Shown: in pieces, positions 38,429 through 49,728 of the stretch
Layout of the letters: every line of letters starts with the position of its first letter
How positions within the stretch are numbered: the first letter of the stretch is position 1
NCBI GenBank assembly: GCA_019925105.1
Contig: JAHGAU010000009.1
Location: forward strand, 1,426,001-1,490,000
Direction: 5' to 3'
Source: Niebla homalea
Lineage: Eukaryota; Ascomycota; Lecanoromycetes; Lecanorales; Ramalinaceae
Length of the DNA stretch: 64,000 bases
The notes under the pieces: generated by a model
What the model was told of the DNA's origin: nothing
What the model saw: the letters and a program-made list of their open reading frames with translations, nothing else
Database searches by the model: none
Made by a program: the position numbers and the translations under genes

Positions 38429-38866
38429 TGAGAGGAGCAGAGGAGAGGATCAATGGCACATCAATTGACCGACCGACCTTCACGGGCTACTGACCACGAG
38501 GGCGAGAGAATGGAGGTCGTCGTGGCAGTGATTTGCCTTTTACTTTTTGTCGGTTGAGCACGAAATTGAAAGGTTTCGGTCAAGGGAGCTTTTGCCAAAG
38601 TGACTTGCCCAGGCGCTAAATGCGGACAGCACCCCCAAAAACCCAAAAACCCAAAAATGAAAAAACCAGCCCAGCCTTGCGGGTGGTCAAAGGTTTTGAA
38701 AATCGGGTAGGTCTTGTGCGCAATGTGTGATACCTGCCGCTGCCCAAACGTTTCCTGCCAGGCACAGCATGTTCACAATGTGACGACAACGCTTCCTCGC
38801 ACGGCTTCGCAGCCACAATCCTATAGGACTCCTTACACCTATCACTTTCGACGCTCAACGCTCAAG
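38429..38866. promoter_or_regulatory. Divergent promoter, atp20 / Rab GTPase
   Basis: 438 nt separating the start codons of atp20 and the Rab-type gene. Contains short direct repeats of CCCAAAAA near 38632-38656. The frame is open upstream of the GTPase ATG from 38714, but that stretch is Cys-rich and unlike the family, so it is taken as leader. Confidence 0.45.
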
Positions 38867-39850
38867 ATGGCGCGGCAACGCCGTGGTAGTAATGTATCAA
38901 ATAATTCTTCCAATATTGAGCAACATCAAGAGCTCAGCAGCATGTATGACTATCTGGCAAAGATCATCCTACTGGGACCCAGTGGCTGCGGGAAATCATG
39001 TCTGCTACATCGAATTGTCAAGAATGAGTGGCGGATACTGAGTTCACAGACAATCGGTGTGGAATTCGCCAGCAGAATCATCAAAGTTGGCACTGGCGCC
39101 CGGAGGAAAAGAATCAAACTGCAACTGTGGGATACAGCTGGCACAGAGCGTTTTCGCTCAGTCTCAAGGTCCTATTACCGAGGCGCTGCTGGTGCAGTAC
39201 TAGTCTACGATCTCGCTTCGCACGTCTCCTTTGACAATTTACCAACCTTTTTGAGCGATGCGCGAGCGCTGGCTTCTCCGAACCTTACCGTCTTACTTGC
39301 CGGTAACAAATTGGACCTGACATCCGATTCAAACCCGAATGGCGACAGCTTCCACACTCCACCTACGTCCGCCTCGAACATACCGAAGGGATACGAAGAT
39401 GATCGTCTGAGCTCAAGCCACTCGTCTACAATGTACGGCCTTGGACCTCAACAGACAGCAACGGTCGCGCCCGAAGGTCGAGAAGTGACAAATCACGAGG
39501 CGGCTCGATGGGCATCTGATTCCTCGGTCCCTGTATCCGTTGAGGTCAGCGCCTTCTCTGGTGAAGGGGTTGAGGAGGTCTTCACCCGCTTAGCAAGCAT
39601 GATCCTCACAAAAATCGAGCTTGGAGAGATAGACCCGGACGACCCCATGAGTGGCATCCAGTATGGTGATAATGTGGGTTGGGATGATGGTGGTAGTATC
39701 AAGAGTAGAGGCACAATGATCGATGACAGCGCCACCACAAGAAGGCGACGGAAGGGTGGGAAGAGTAAATGGACGACGAGCATACGCGAGTGGGAGTCCG
39801 TCTTCAAGGTAGATCAAACCGTACGACGAGGGCGCGGCGGCTGCTGTTGA
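38867..39850 (+). CDS. Rab-type small GTPase (Rab4-like) with extended C-terminal half
   Basis: An intronless frame of 327 residues, long for a Rab (usual 200-220). P-loop GPSGCGKSCLL, switch I threonine in SSQTIGVEF, WDTAGTERFRS, NKLD and the SAF G5 motif are all present, so GTP binding should be normal. The C-terminus RRGRGGCC is a double-cysteine prenylation site for membrane anchoring. The extra length comes from a Ser/Pro-rich insertion of about 50 residues between NKLD and the G5 motif, and from a long hypervariable tail rich in Gly, Arg and Lys. Rab4 proteins work in early endosome recycling; the assignment to Rab4 rather than another Rab rests on the GPSGCGKSCLLHR pattern and is tentative. 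Start chosen at MARQRRG. Confidence 0.88.
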   Translation: MARQRRGSNVSNNSSNIEQHQELSSMYDYLAKIILLGPSGCGKSCLLHRIVKNEWRILSSQTIGVEFASRIIKVGTGARRKRIKLQLWDTAGTERFRSVSRSYYRGAAGAVLVYDLASHVSFDNLPTFLSDARALASPNLTVLLAGNKLDLTSDSNPNGDSFHTPPTSASNIPKGYEDDRLSSSHSSTMYGLGPQQTATVAPEGREVTNHEAARWASDSSVPVSVEVSAFSGEGVEEVFTRLASMILTKIELGEIDPDDPMSGIQYGDNVGWDDGGSIKSRGTMIDDSATTRRRRKGGKSKWTTSIREWESVFKVDQTVRRGRGGCC

Positions 39851-40262
39851 ATGTCTTGCGTCATGATGACAACCTGATCTCGAGCGTTTCAGCGGGAGTT
39901 ATTGCTTGGAGATCTCTGGTGCTGCTGGCTTTGTCACCAAGACGGGGTATAATAGTCAGGGACGAGGTCTTGAACATGCCCGATTGTGTTACTCCTATAA
40001 TCCTTTTGCAGAAGGATGTAAAAGGATTCTACGATACCCTGTCATCAGAATTTCCTTTCCCTTGAATGAAGTGCTTGTTCCTCCCCCACTTTACCTGTGC
40101 ATGGACTGTCCATACATATGTAATTTGTCACGTGACACATCCTGTACAATCGGAGAACGACCGCAAGGCTGTTGCATCGAATCTCTTGTCAAGCGCCTGC
40201 GAGCATCGTTTTCTGTGCTTCCCTTCCCATTTGAGGACATCATCGTATGATAAGGTTTCGAA
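39851..40262. other. Intergenic region before beta-mannosidase
   Basis: 412 nt. Short plus-strand frames only; presumably the 3' end of the GTPase gene and the mannosidase promoter. Confidence 0.5.
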
Positions 40263-43200
40263 ATGGGAACAAAGTGGCGCTGTGACATAAATAAAGGATG
40301 GCAGTTTCGCCAACACAATGACGCCGAATCTGAATACCTGCCCACTCAAGGATTTCCAACTGAAATCCACCGTGATCTTCTGAGCCATGGAATTATACCA
40401 GATCCCTTCCGCGGTAAGCATGAAAAAGATGTGCAATGGGTAGCTGAGGTCCCCTGGATCTACCGGACATCTTTTCCAACGCCTCAAACTGTGGGGCGTG
40501 AGCGAGTCATTTTAGCGTTTGATGGTCTCGATACGTATGCCCAAGTTGTCTTGAATGGGAGAAGCATTCTTCAGACGGAGAACATGTTCCTCCCTGAGCA
40601 GGTTGATGTTACGGACATGGTCTCTCTACTTGACGAGGAGAATATCCTTGAGATCATTTTTGAAAGCGCATATCTGAAAGGCAAGGAGATTGTTGATGAG
40701 CAACCAAATCACCGCTGGGGCTGTTGGAACGGTGACCCGAGTCGACTGGCTGTGAGAAAAGCGCAGTATCATTATGTATAGCTCTCAATGCCCTCGTTCC
40801 TGTCTATGGTAGAACCTGCACAACGCAGCTGACACTGAAACTCAAAGGGTTGGGATTGGGGCCCCCAATTGATGACTTGTGGGCCATGGCGGCCAATCTA
40901 TCTGAAGATTTACCATTCGCAGATTGTTGACCTGGCCCTCACTACCGAAGTGTCCGATTCACTAGGTACAGCTGCAATATGTGCAAAGGTCAGCGTTGAA
41001 GGCGAAGCCTCTAAGGTGAAGTTTGAGATATCCTTGAACGACACTCTTGTAGGTACAGAAACGGTAGGCATAGACGGCGACCAAGCACAGGTGAACTTCA
41101 AGACCACTAAACCCAAGCTCTGGTATCCTCGATCGTATGGGCAACAGCCCTTGTATCTGCTTACCGCCACGCTCCTAGACGACGAAGCGGTCCTTGACGT
41201 GGTAAGTAAGCGCATAGGCATCCGCAAGTCAAAAGTTGTGCAGCACAAGCTCAACAACAGCCCCGGCTCATCATTCATGTTCGAGATCAATAACATTCCG
41301 ATCTTCTGCGGAGGAAGCAATTGGATCCCTGCCGACAGTTTCCTCAGTCGCCTTACCCCTACCAGATACCGGGATTGGGTGAGCATGGCAGGTGATGGCA
41401 ATCAAAGAATGCTCCGCGTCTGGGGTGGGGGCATTTATGAGGACGATGCATTCTATGACACGTGTGATGAGATGGGAGTATTGGTGTGGCAAGACTTCAT
41501 GTTTGCTTGTGGAAACTATCCTGTGCAATCCGACTTTCTGCAGACTATTGAACGTGAGGCTGTTGCTAACGTCAAGTGAGTAAACCTCCAGGGCGTTTCC
41601 TCATACTCCGCATATGTCCTGGGACTTTTCGATCATTTGAGGAGGTATTGGTTTTACGTTATACGTGGCTGAATTATTTGCAAAACTGTTTTTTTATCTT
41701 GATACTAATATCTTAAGAACTTTATATCCATAAAGAAAATGTTGATACCGCATTACAATTGGCTGAGGAAGATTTAAACCTATTCTATCTATTGCTTCTG
41801 ATGACTTGGGAGTTATCGACCTTCTAATAGAGTATTATTCTACGAATCGCTTGCTTGAAAGAGTCTCCAGAAGAGTTTCTCCTGTATCTTCATTATCTCG
41901 GGTCGTCGTATCTTACAAGGCATTACTGACTCCGAGTTCTGCTCAGGCGTCTCCGTCATCATCCCTCCATTGTAATATATGCTGGAAACAATGAGGACTA
42001 CCAATATGCCGAGTCTGAGGGGCTTTACTATGATCCCACCGACAAGGACCCGGAAAGTTGGCTCCGCAGTACCTTTCCTGCGCGCTATATCTATGAAAAG
42101 TTGCTCAAAGAAGTCATGCGAGACCTCCTACCAGACACTTACTATCATTTCGGATCGCCATATAGCGAGACCAAGACAACGGATCCATACTGCGGCGACC
42201 TCCATCAGTGGAATGTGTGGCATGGTTCCCAAGAACGATACCAAGATTTCGACATGCTTTCGGGCCGCTTTATCTCTGAATTCGGTATGCAAGCTCTTCC
42301 TAATTGGGAAACAGTCCAAGAATTCTTCGATTCCGAGAGCGGTGATACCGAGAACTACGCCCAATCTTCCACTGTGTCTTTTCACAATAAAGCCGCTGGG
42401 CATGATCGTCGTCTGGGCATATACCTCACTGAAAATATGCGTTACGACTTTGAACCCTTTGAATACTATCTCTATTGCACCCAGGTGATGCAGGCCGATT
42501 GTGTTACGTCAGCCTTCAGCGCCTGGAAGCGCGATTGGAAAGGTTCCGGAGATGAGCAATGTGCAGGAGCTTTAGTTTGGCAATTGAATGACTGTAAGTT
42601 GATCTCAGAGGCATCTTCTAATCATTTTGATGTCATAGGGGACTTCTATGGTTTGAAGCGAAGTCGACTCCGCGTTTCCCAAAGATAAGTCCATGCGGTA
42701 AACGTGTTCTTCAGTTTCGTCAAGGTCTTGAAAGTCTTCATATGGTATGAAGCAATGCTGACTCCACGTTTTACTCAGGCTGGCCGTCGACGAGTTGGGC
42801 GATCTCGGATTACAACCTTCGTCCAAAGCTAGCCTACTATGCCGTCAAGCGGCAGATGGAGCAGGTCACTCTCGGCATGAAACGTATGATTACGAGGGTC
42901 CCTGCGGACAAGTACACCCACGCATACGTCAAGACAGTCTACAAAATTCAGTTGTGGGCGTGCAACTTCGACCTGCAAGACCACTATCTGCCCATCACCA
43001 TCTCAACAGTTAATCTTGATTCAGGAGTCCACCGGCATCACGGACAGCTTTCTCGAGCCCATGCACTTCCCTCCAACCGAACAACAGAGATGATGGAATT
43101 TGAGATACCCGTCGTTGAGCAAAACTCTGGCGAAGAGCTACAGACAATTGTCTGTGCCACGCTGGAGGGACCGAGCAACACGAGAAAGGAGTTCATAGAC

Positions 43201-43620
43201 TGGCCCCAACCTCTGAAGTATCTCCACCTCAACCAAGCATCAGGCCAGGAAGAGCCTCACATCAGCCTTGCTTTGTCATTGCCCTGGGAGACACTCGACG
43301 AAGTCAAGTCGGGCCTTTGTCCACAAAACAAGAGGCTCGAGGGATTTAGATGGCTGAGCATCAAGACCGACTTCCCGCTCAAAGCTGTCAACATCGAGTG
43401 CAAGGGTTTCGACAACGCTGGTGCGGCGGCACTCGAGGACAACGGGTTCGATGCCATGCCTGGAAGGTGGATCCAGGTGAAGATCACTGGACTCGATCCC
43501 TCACCGACCGCTCAATTCGAGTTCAAGGTCACACATTTGGGGTCTAGGGGGAAGGCTGTGTATGAGCGGGTGGCTCTAATAGCTAGCATGTTCTTGCTTC
43601 CGAAGATTCCTTCAGGATGA
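40263..43620 (+). CDS. mndB: Beta-mannosidase, glycoside hydrolase family 2
   Basis: Four exons (40263-40775, 40848-41575, 41947-42593, 42779-43620) give 909 residues with no signal peptide, as in the intracellular B-type fungal beta-mannosidases. Seen in order: sugar-binding jelly roll with VPWIYRTSFPTP and FDGLDTYAQVVLNG; GWDWGPQLMTCGPWRPIYL across intron 1; RVWGGGIYEDDAFYD; the acid/base glutamate in YAGNNEDYQ at the start of exon 3; the nucleophile glutamate in ISEFGMQALP; and QLNDCWPSTSWAISDY across intron 3. The enzyme removes terminal beta-mannose from mannan and N-glycan fragments. Introns 2 (371 nt) and 3 (185 nt) are far longer than usual and consist largely of introner-like repeats. 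The stop codon directly abuts a further copy of the repeat. Confidence 0.95.
41576..41946 (+). repeat. Introner-like elements in beta-mannosidase intron 2
   Basis: The 371-nt intron begins GTGAGTAAACCTCCAGGGCG and contains a second head near 41867 (CTCCAGAAGAGTTTCTCC). It ends with the tail TACTGACTCCGAGTTCTGCT before CAG. Between the two units lies about 200 nt of AT-rich DNA with no recognised origin. The intron boundaries are fixed by the flanking coding sequence (VANVK, then RLRHHPSIVIYAGNNE). Confidence 0.8.
42594..42778 (+). repeat. Tandem introner-like elements in beta-mannosidase intron 3
   Basis: Two units of about 92 nt head to tail. Unit 1 (42594-42684) starts GTAAGTTGATCTCAGAGGC and ends GACTCCGCGTTTCCCAAAG. 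Unit 2 (42685-42778) carries TTTCGTCAAGGTCTTGAAAG, TTCATATGGTATGAAGCAA and the tail TGCTGACTCCACGTTTTACT before CAG. The two share the same internal order of words (GTCNTNGNGGACTTCNTATGG). Confidence 0.85.
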
Positions 43621-43885
43621 GTAAATCTCAGAGGCGTTTCATCTGAATTAGTCAGAACCTAGGGAATTTGCTGAAGGGTCAAACAATATTCAACACACTC
43701 TACTTGTATAAGTAAATTTCAGAAGCGTTTCGACCATTTTTGTCAATCTCGGAAAAATATTACAATGTACGAAGAAATACTAATCCGACACTTAAATAGA
43801 TCTCAGAGGCGCTTCCTCCATTTCGTCGATGTCTTGAGGATCTCATATCATTTAAACCCATGCTGACTCTGCGTTGTATATACCT
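43618..43885 (+). repeat. Three tandem introner-like units behind the beta-mannosidase stop
   Basis: Heads at 43620 (GTAAATCTCAGAGGCGTTTC), 43713 (GTAAATTTCAGAAGCGTTTC) and 43798 (GATCTCAGAGGCGCTTCC) are spaced about 90 nt apart. The last unit is the best preserved: CCATTTCGTCGATGTCTTGA, then ATCATTTAAACCCATGCTGA and CTCTGCGTTG, but it lacks a final AG acceptor at the expected place. Confidence 0.85.
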
Positions 43886-44361
43886 GCTGTTGTTGGGGTT
43901 GCGCCTTCGATCACCCCAGTTAGTATGACCATTTCTACAACATATGACCCATCGACGGTGCAATTCACACATGAGCCTCAAAGCGATGTGCCAGAGCTCA
44001 AAATTCATGTTGGAAGAGCCCATCCCAACTCTTGTAGTCGCACCAGATGTCTTTGCAGCATGCTCTCAATGGCGGAGGCGATCTAGAAGCAGCCTCAGCA
44101 CGCAGCTGATTCCTCGTCCTGCCTCTCCGAGGGCCGCTTGCTCACTAGCTTCTGCACCAGCATTGTTCTTTACTTGCTCCAGAAGGCGGCCTTCGGTTGC
44201 TCACGTGAGCACATGACGCCAACTCAGCACCAAGTTCGGAGGCTGTGAGCGGCGGCATAAGACTTCCAAGGTAACACCAGCCTTTCTTCAAGCGAAGACT
44301 AGCAAAAGCTTCCCGCGACGGCCATCGGCACAGGGAGTTCAGACCACCAAGACCTTTCGCC
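43886..44361. other. Convergent intergenic remainder
   Basis: Sequence between the repeat array and the D-lactate dehydrogenase stop. Short frames on both strands, no motif recognised. Confidence 0.4.
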
Positions 44362-46489
44362 TCATGCTGGCTGCTTCTGGCCCTCGAGAGGCTCACCAAA
44401 CTCGGCAACAGCTTCTTGCAACGCTTGAACATCGCTTCGCTTCACCTGCGTGGCCCCCATGACTTCGGCCTTGAGGAGATCCCACCGGCCTTTCACTCCC
44501 GACTCCATCCTGAAGACTTTGTCACAGTTCAAGAGGCAGTAAGGGTCGAATGCCCATTTCATCTACATTTAGGCGGTCACCATGTGTACTTGATAGAGGT
44601 TTTGGGGGAACATGGCGTACCTTTCGCATTGCATCCACAGTTGATTGACCCATTTCACTGGCAAGATAGTCTCTCTTACCCATGCCCACACCATGCTCGC
44701 CGGTGACGGTACCTTCCATTTGGATGGCACGCTCGGCCATGCGGTGGACTACGTCTTCCGCAGTCTCACGCTCCTGGTCATTGTAAAGAATAATCGCTAC
44801 TGAATGTCAGCTGTAGGTGACAGGCATGTATGAAAGGACCTTACCATGAAAATTGCCGTCACCCACGTGCCCGACCATTGTTCCCAAAAGGCCGCAGCTA
44901 CTGATATCATCCTTTGTCTGCTCAATGATGTCAGGTAATTTGCTTATTGGTACAGCGACATCTGTCGTCCAGACATGATCGTTGTCGTCTCTCTTCTTGG
45001 CCAATACGCTGAATAAAGCTGCCTTCCTAGCACTCCACAGCTCTGCTGCTTCATCTTCGCTTCTCGCAAACTCGAATCCCTTGCAACCTTGCTCTTTGGC
45101 CATTTTCTGAATGATGTCAATACTTTCCTGTACGGCGGTGCGAGTGCCCGCGAACTTGAAGAACAACGTGGGGGCCTCTTTCCAATGCCTGCTGGTGGAG
45201 CCGCTATCATTGATACATTTCATCTGTACATCGTCCAGAATCTCAACCGCTTGAATCGGAACCCCGTCTGAGACCACCTTGGAAACAAGCTGGGCAGCCT
45301 CGCGAATGCTACCGAAGCTCGTCACCGCAACACGTTCGTTCTTTGGTTTATTGGTCAATTTCAGAGTAGCCTCGGTGACAAGCCCCAAGGTTCCCTCACT
45401 GCCGATGAATGTCCTCGTTAGATCATAGCCTGCACTGCTCTTCCGTGGTCGCTGCTTCGTCTTCACAATCGTACCATCAGCCAACACGACCGTCAAACTC
45501 AAGACCCAATCCCTCATCGTCCCATACCGGTACGCATTCGTCCCCGAACACCCTGTCCCAATCATCCCTCCAATTTGCGCGCCCGGCCCTGGATCCGGTG
45601 GGAAGAACAGCCCGTCCTTGGCCAACTCCTCATTCAGATCCTCCCACCCCACACTCGGCTGCACCACCACATCCATGTCCCCCCGATCAAGCCTGACAAT
45701 CTTATCCATCCGGCGGAAATCCACACAGATGCCTCCCCTCGTGGGCGTGAAATGCCCCTCCAGGCTCGTCCCGCCCGAATACGCCGTGACGGGCATCTTC
45801 CGCTTATGGGCCATCTTCATGATGGCGCTGACTTGCTCCGTGGTCTCTGGATAGCAGACCAATCCCGGTCTCTCATGCTGTTTGGCATTATAGTTGATCC
45901 ACTCGTTCTTCGCATGGTAGTACAGATCATCTTCCCTCTCCGTGACATTCTCCTCGCCCAGCAACACGCACAGGTCGATCCAGGCGGCTTCCAGGTTATG
46001 CGGACTCGTGTTGTGCTCGCTCCATCCGACATCCTCCAGCTTCAGGATCGAATTGGGATCCTTTTCGTAAGGCCGAATGGAGCCCGCCACCCACCCGAGG
46101 GCGGTCATGAGGACGGTAGAAGCCATGATGGCGGTATTCCGCCAGAACATGGTAATGGGTTTGTTCTCCGAGTACCATTGCTCCCGCTCGCGCTCGCGCT
46201 GGACCCGGTCGGCAGTGGATTCGAAGAGTTGCGATCGGAAAGACTTTTTGAGTTTGCGCTGCTGCTCGGCTTTCATGCGGGAAAGGGTCATTTCTTGGGC
46301 ATATTCTTCGGGGGGTGGTTTGCCATCGCCATCATTGTCGTTGCTTTTCCCCGAGAGAGGGTTGAGGAAGCGCGGGGTGTGGAGGCATCTATGGTAGATG
46401 AGGGGGATGCCGGCATAGAGGAGAGGGTTTCGACGATAAGTTCGGAGTAGTTGTTGGTGCGGCAAGAGAGCCTGCGATGAAATTGGCAT
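44362..46489 (-). CDS. dld1: D-lactate dehydrogenase (cytochrome), mitochondrial
   Basis: Three minus-strand exons (46489-44845, 44799-44621, 44562-44362) give 674 residues. The N-terminus is a presequence (MPISSQALLPHQQLLRTYRR) followed by a hydrophobic span (about 118-136, IMASTVLMTALGWVAG) that would hold the protein in the inner membrane facing the intermembrane space. The FAD-binding type 4 domain shows VTAYSGGTSLEGHFTP, PDPGPGAQIGGMIGTGCSGTN-type sequence, and YDLTRTFIGSEGTLGLVTEATLKL. The C-terminal domain carries GTMVGHVGDGNFH and, in exon 2, TVTGEHGVGMGKRDYL, with DPYCLLNCDKV in exon 3. The enzyme oxidises D-lactate to pyruvate and passes electrons to cytochrome c. The C-terminal 40 residues after the usual end (DKVFRM) are an extension not typical of the family. 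Confidence 0.93.
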
Positions 46490-47968
46490 CCTCGAAGTTA
46501 CGATGGTCAGTCTCGATGGACGGGATCAATTGACGTATTGTGACTTGGGATTTGGGAAGACTTCTTGATTTCGTCTGGAGAACCGGCCGAGGGTCCGGAG
46601 GTCGTCCGGGGTCGTCCCGCAAACAGCTTTCCCCATTGGAGGTGGATTTCTGGTCATGACATGGCTCAACATGCGTATTATTGGGAGCCTCTGCCTACAA
46701 TAGTTAGAAAATACACCTAAATAATGAGGAGCAGATCGATCACTCATTACAAAGCCATTCTCGCCACCTCCTGTTCGTTAAATGGAATTCATCGCTTGAC
46801 TCACTCCATAAGCCTGAACCAAGGTGCGACTGCAATTGCTCTTTCTGTCCTGGGCACTAGAGCATCAGCTTCATGTCAGCAAGAGCGATCCTTTGGAGCG
46901 GTGAAGCAGGCGTTGAGCGTTGAGCATTGAGCGTTGAATCGAGGATCTCAGCGCATTATCCCTTTTGGGATACTGCTGGCACGGCTGCTTGGCTAATGGG
47001 ACAGGAACCGTTTCCTGTCAAATCAACGTGCTGCACTTCACCTCACTCAGCAATGCTTACAGCATGGGTTGGAAAGCGGTTTCTACTAGTGGTGAAAAGC
47101 CCTGTCCAGCGTCGAACCTGGGGTCTCAGGCGTTATCCGCTTCGGGACGCTGCCCAGTCATGCTCGCAGTGGCGTGGCATCTGGTAGGAACCTACACGGT
47201 GATCGATGCAACTTAATGCGCCTCCTCACATCCCGAACACGTCACTCACAAGCCATTGGCCGGCAGTAGGGTAGCTGTGCGGGTCTGATGGCGTACGTTT
47301 GCGTGATATGAGTGATGACACTGGATTATCTTTACGCTATGCGCTGTGTATCAAGACAGCGTGGAGGGATCCACAGGTTCTTGGCTAGCCAATGGAGTTT
47401 TGACAAGGGGTTCATCACTTGCTCATGGGTCCAGTCAGCCATGTGTTCATGAGTACCTGTGTCGTAAGGAACCCAACCTTGTTATCAACTCTACAGACCA
47501 GTCTCGGTATCAATTAGAAGTCAACGAACAGAATCACGCCCAAAACGCACGGATGCTCCCTCCTATCTCTGCAATGTGGACTCAGGTTCCAGTTCAAACT
47601 GAACAAAATGTCCGAGCTCTAATCGTTGAGCAGCGTTCTGGTTGGCTCCTGTATGCATCGAAAGGTCCATTCGATGTCTCACCAGATCTTCCACAGGATC
47701 GGTTTTGCGGACCTGAGCTAGGTAAGATTGCAGGAGCCGATTTCAGTGATCTCGGACACCTTCTTGAGGGTCGAGAACTCTTCTCTTTGGTTCAGAGCCC
47801 CTTCAGCGCTGTTTTAGCGACGGGCAAATGAGGTTGGCAGGCGTTGGCTGTGGTCTGAGTCCTCGCCCAAACGTGCAGACTTAGACTTCGCGCTTCCTGG
47901 AAAGTAGAGTTGCCGGCATTGGGCACAAACGATGAAATGTAGTCCTTAAGGTTAACATCGCAGTGTCG
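46490..47968. other. Gene-poor interval, 1.5 kb
   Basis: No supported gene. The longest plus-strand frame (47346-47831, 161 codons) starts at GTG, not ATG, and has no recognised motif. A GCGTTGAGC-type short repeat lies at 46911-46940, and a diverged direct repeat of about 55 nt (46930-46985 and 47108-47162) is described in the findings. Confidence 0.4.
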
Positions 47969-49728
47969 TCAGGTCGCCGACAACCGCTCATTTCGTCTAC
48001 CTCTCCATTTGGAACCACTTCGTCTTTCGACAAGGAACAACATGATAGGAATCAGGTCGATGGCCGCAAGTATTGTGAAGGCTACACCCTCCCCAATTCT
48101 GTTTATGATGGGTTGAAGACAAGAGAGTGCCGCTGCAGCCAGTAGACATCTCATCAGGTTGCCCATTGCTTGAACAGTGGAAGCGTTCTCAGGATCAAGG
48201 TCTACGAGTAGGGTGTTTATGGTCTTCGGCATAGTCAGCCGAGAAGTCTTGACTTTGCAGAGAGCTTACAGAAAAGCACGGCTGCAGACAGACCCCAAGG
48301 ATGAGCTGCATCACCAAGCAGACTGAGAAGTGCTGTGATAGTTAGACTATGCCAGCGTCTCAGGGAGAAAAAGTCTTACGGTCCGATAATGGAGACACCA
48401 CCCATAGATGAAAATCGCGCAGCACATGATTGGCAGAAAGATGAAGATGCTTTTGAGCCGAGCCTTTTCAATTGGGAAATGGGTCAAATCATCACCACGA
48501 TGTGTGTCTATAGGAAATCCATTCTTCCGAGCGGTCACCTTGTAGTCTCGATCAAGGATTTTTCCTACTACGTACTTCAGCCACGTCAGAGTGAGAAACG
48601 AAATGCTCACCTGCGAGATAAGCCATAAAGGTACAGCCAAGACCAAAAGGTAGGTAGATCAAGCCGGCTTGAAGTTCATCGAAATGGTAAATGTTGATAA
48701 AGATGGTGGACAGTGAGGCCATGAGACATGTGTAGGTCATGTATAAAATGGCCTGACAACACAGGATGAGCAATTTGTCCTTCTGACGTAAGGCATCTAG
48801 GTATCGCAGAATGGCAGCCTTGAACGAGATCATGTTGCGGCTTCGGTTTTCTGAAATACAGTCAACATCATCTGCTCGCATGAGACTTAGAGGCACCCGA
48901 TTAATGCCATATGCCCGTAGACTGCCATTGCCTACAATTAGCCGCGACGTCTCTGGCAGCGAAAGAGCTATAGCCAAAAGACAGGTCCCGGAGCATACGG
49001 CTAGAAACCAGAAGATAGCCCTCCATCCTAACGTGGCATTCAAGGCGGCACCCAGAACCGGTCCTAGACTGGGAGCAGTGTTCGTCCTACTCATCTTAGT
49101 GCCGTGATAGATCTTGATGTGGACTCACCCTACCCAAATGCCAGGACGCCAGCAAATGAACCTCTTTCGGCAGGGGTAGATATATCAGAGACCATTCCAT
49201 ACCCAATTGAAAAGGTTCCTTCAAAGCATTGTGTCAGGCAGGGTACTTTAGCAACCAAACAAAAGGCCGGAGCGAACCTGCGATGCCTGCTGATTGGACC
49301 ATACGTAAGACGAACAATGCAGGAAAAGATGTCTGTAGCGCCAAGCCAACATTTGCTGCTAGATAGATTACAAGCGAGGCAAGGAGAGCCGGGCGTCGAC
49401 CAGCATTGTCTGCATAGGTGCCGACAACAGCAGGCGCAACAGCTGCAAAAAGAAGATAAGATGTGACGGTAAGATTGATGTTCTGGATGCTGGTTTCGAG
49501 ATGAAGCGCGAGTGATGTGATGGCAGGGAAGAAGATGGAACTGCTCAGAGTCGAAAACCAGCCAGCAAACGCGGTCAGAAACACTATCCAGCGTTTTTGC
49601 CATTTACCAAATGCCGAAAAAGCGCTCAGACGGTCGGTCTGGGTTCTGGAGTCCGTTAAGGGTATTCCAATCTGGTCGATTTGTTCTCGCTTTTCGAAGT
49701 CAACGGAAGTTGGTGTTGCTGTGGCCAT
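47969..49728 (-). CDS. Major facilitator drug:H+ antiporter (DHA1/QDR-like)
   Basis: Six minus-strand exons (49728-49278, 49218-49134, 49086-48611, 48567-48380, 48332-48270, 48223-47969) give 505 residues. A cytosolic N-terminus of about 50 residues is followed by hydrophobic helices: KRWIVFLTAFAGWFSTLSSSIFFP, INLTVTSYLLFAAVAPAVVGTYAD with the motif A equivalent DNAGRRPALL, then TFSIGYGMVSDISTPAERGSFAG and the antiporter motif C-like SLGPVLGAALNATLGWRAIFW. The C-terminal half contains GLIYLPFGLGCTFMAYLA and, in the last exon, NTLLVDLDPENASTVQAMGNLMRC, typical of the fungal DHA1 multidrug and polyamine exporters. It should be a plasma-membrane proton-coupled exporter; substrate unknown. The ATG at 49728 (MATATPTS) is used; the frame upstream starts with TTG. 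Several introns are 43-47 nt. Confidence 0.9.

Noticed and set aside
47346..47831. 161-codon open frame in a gene-poor interval
   Set aside because: It starts at GTG, has no recognised motif, and no splice partners were found; kept only as a note.
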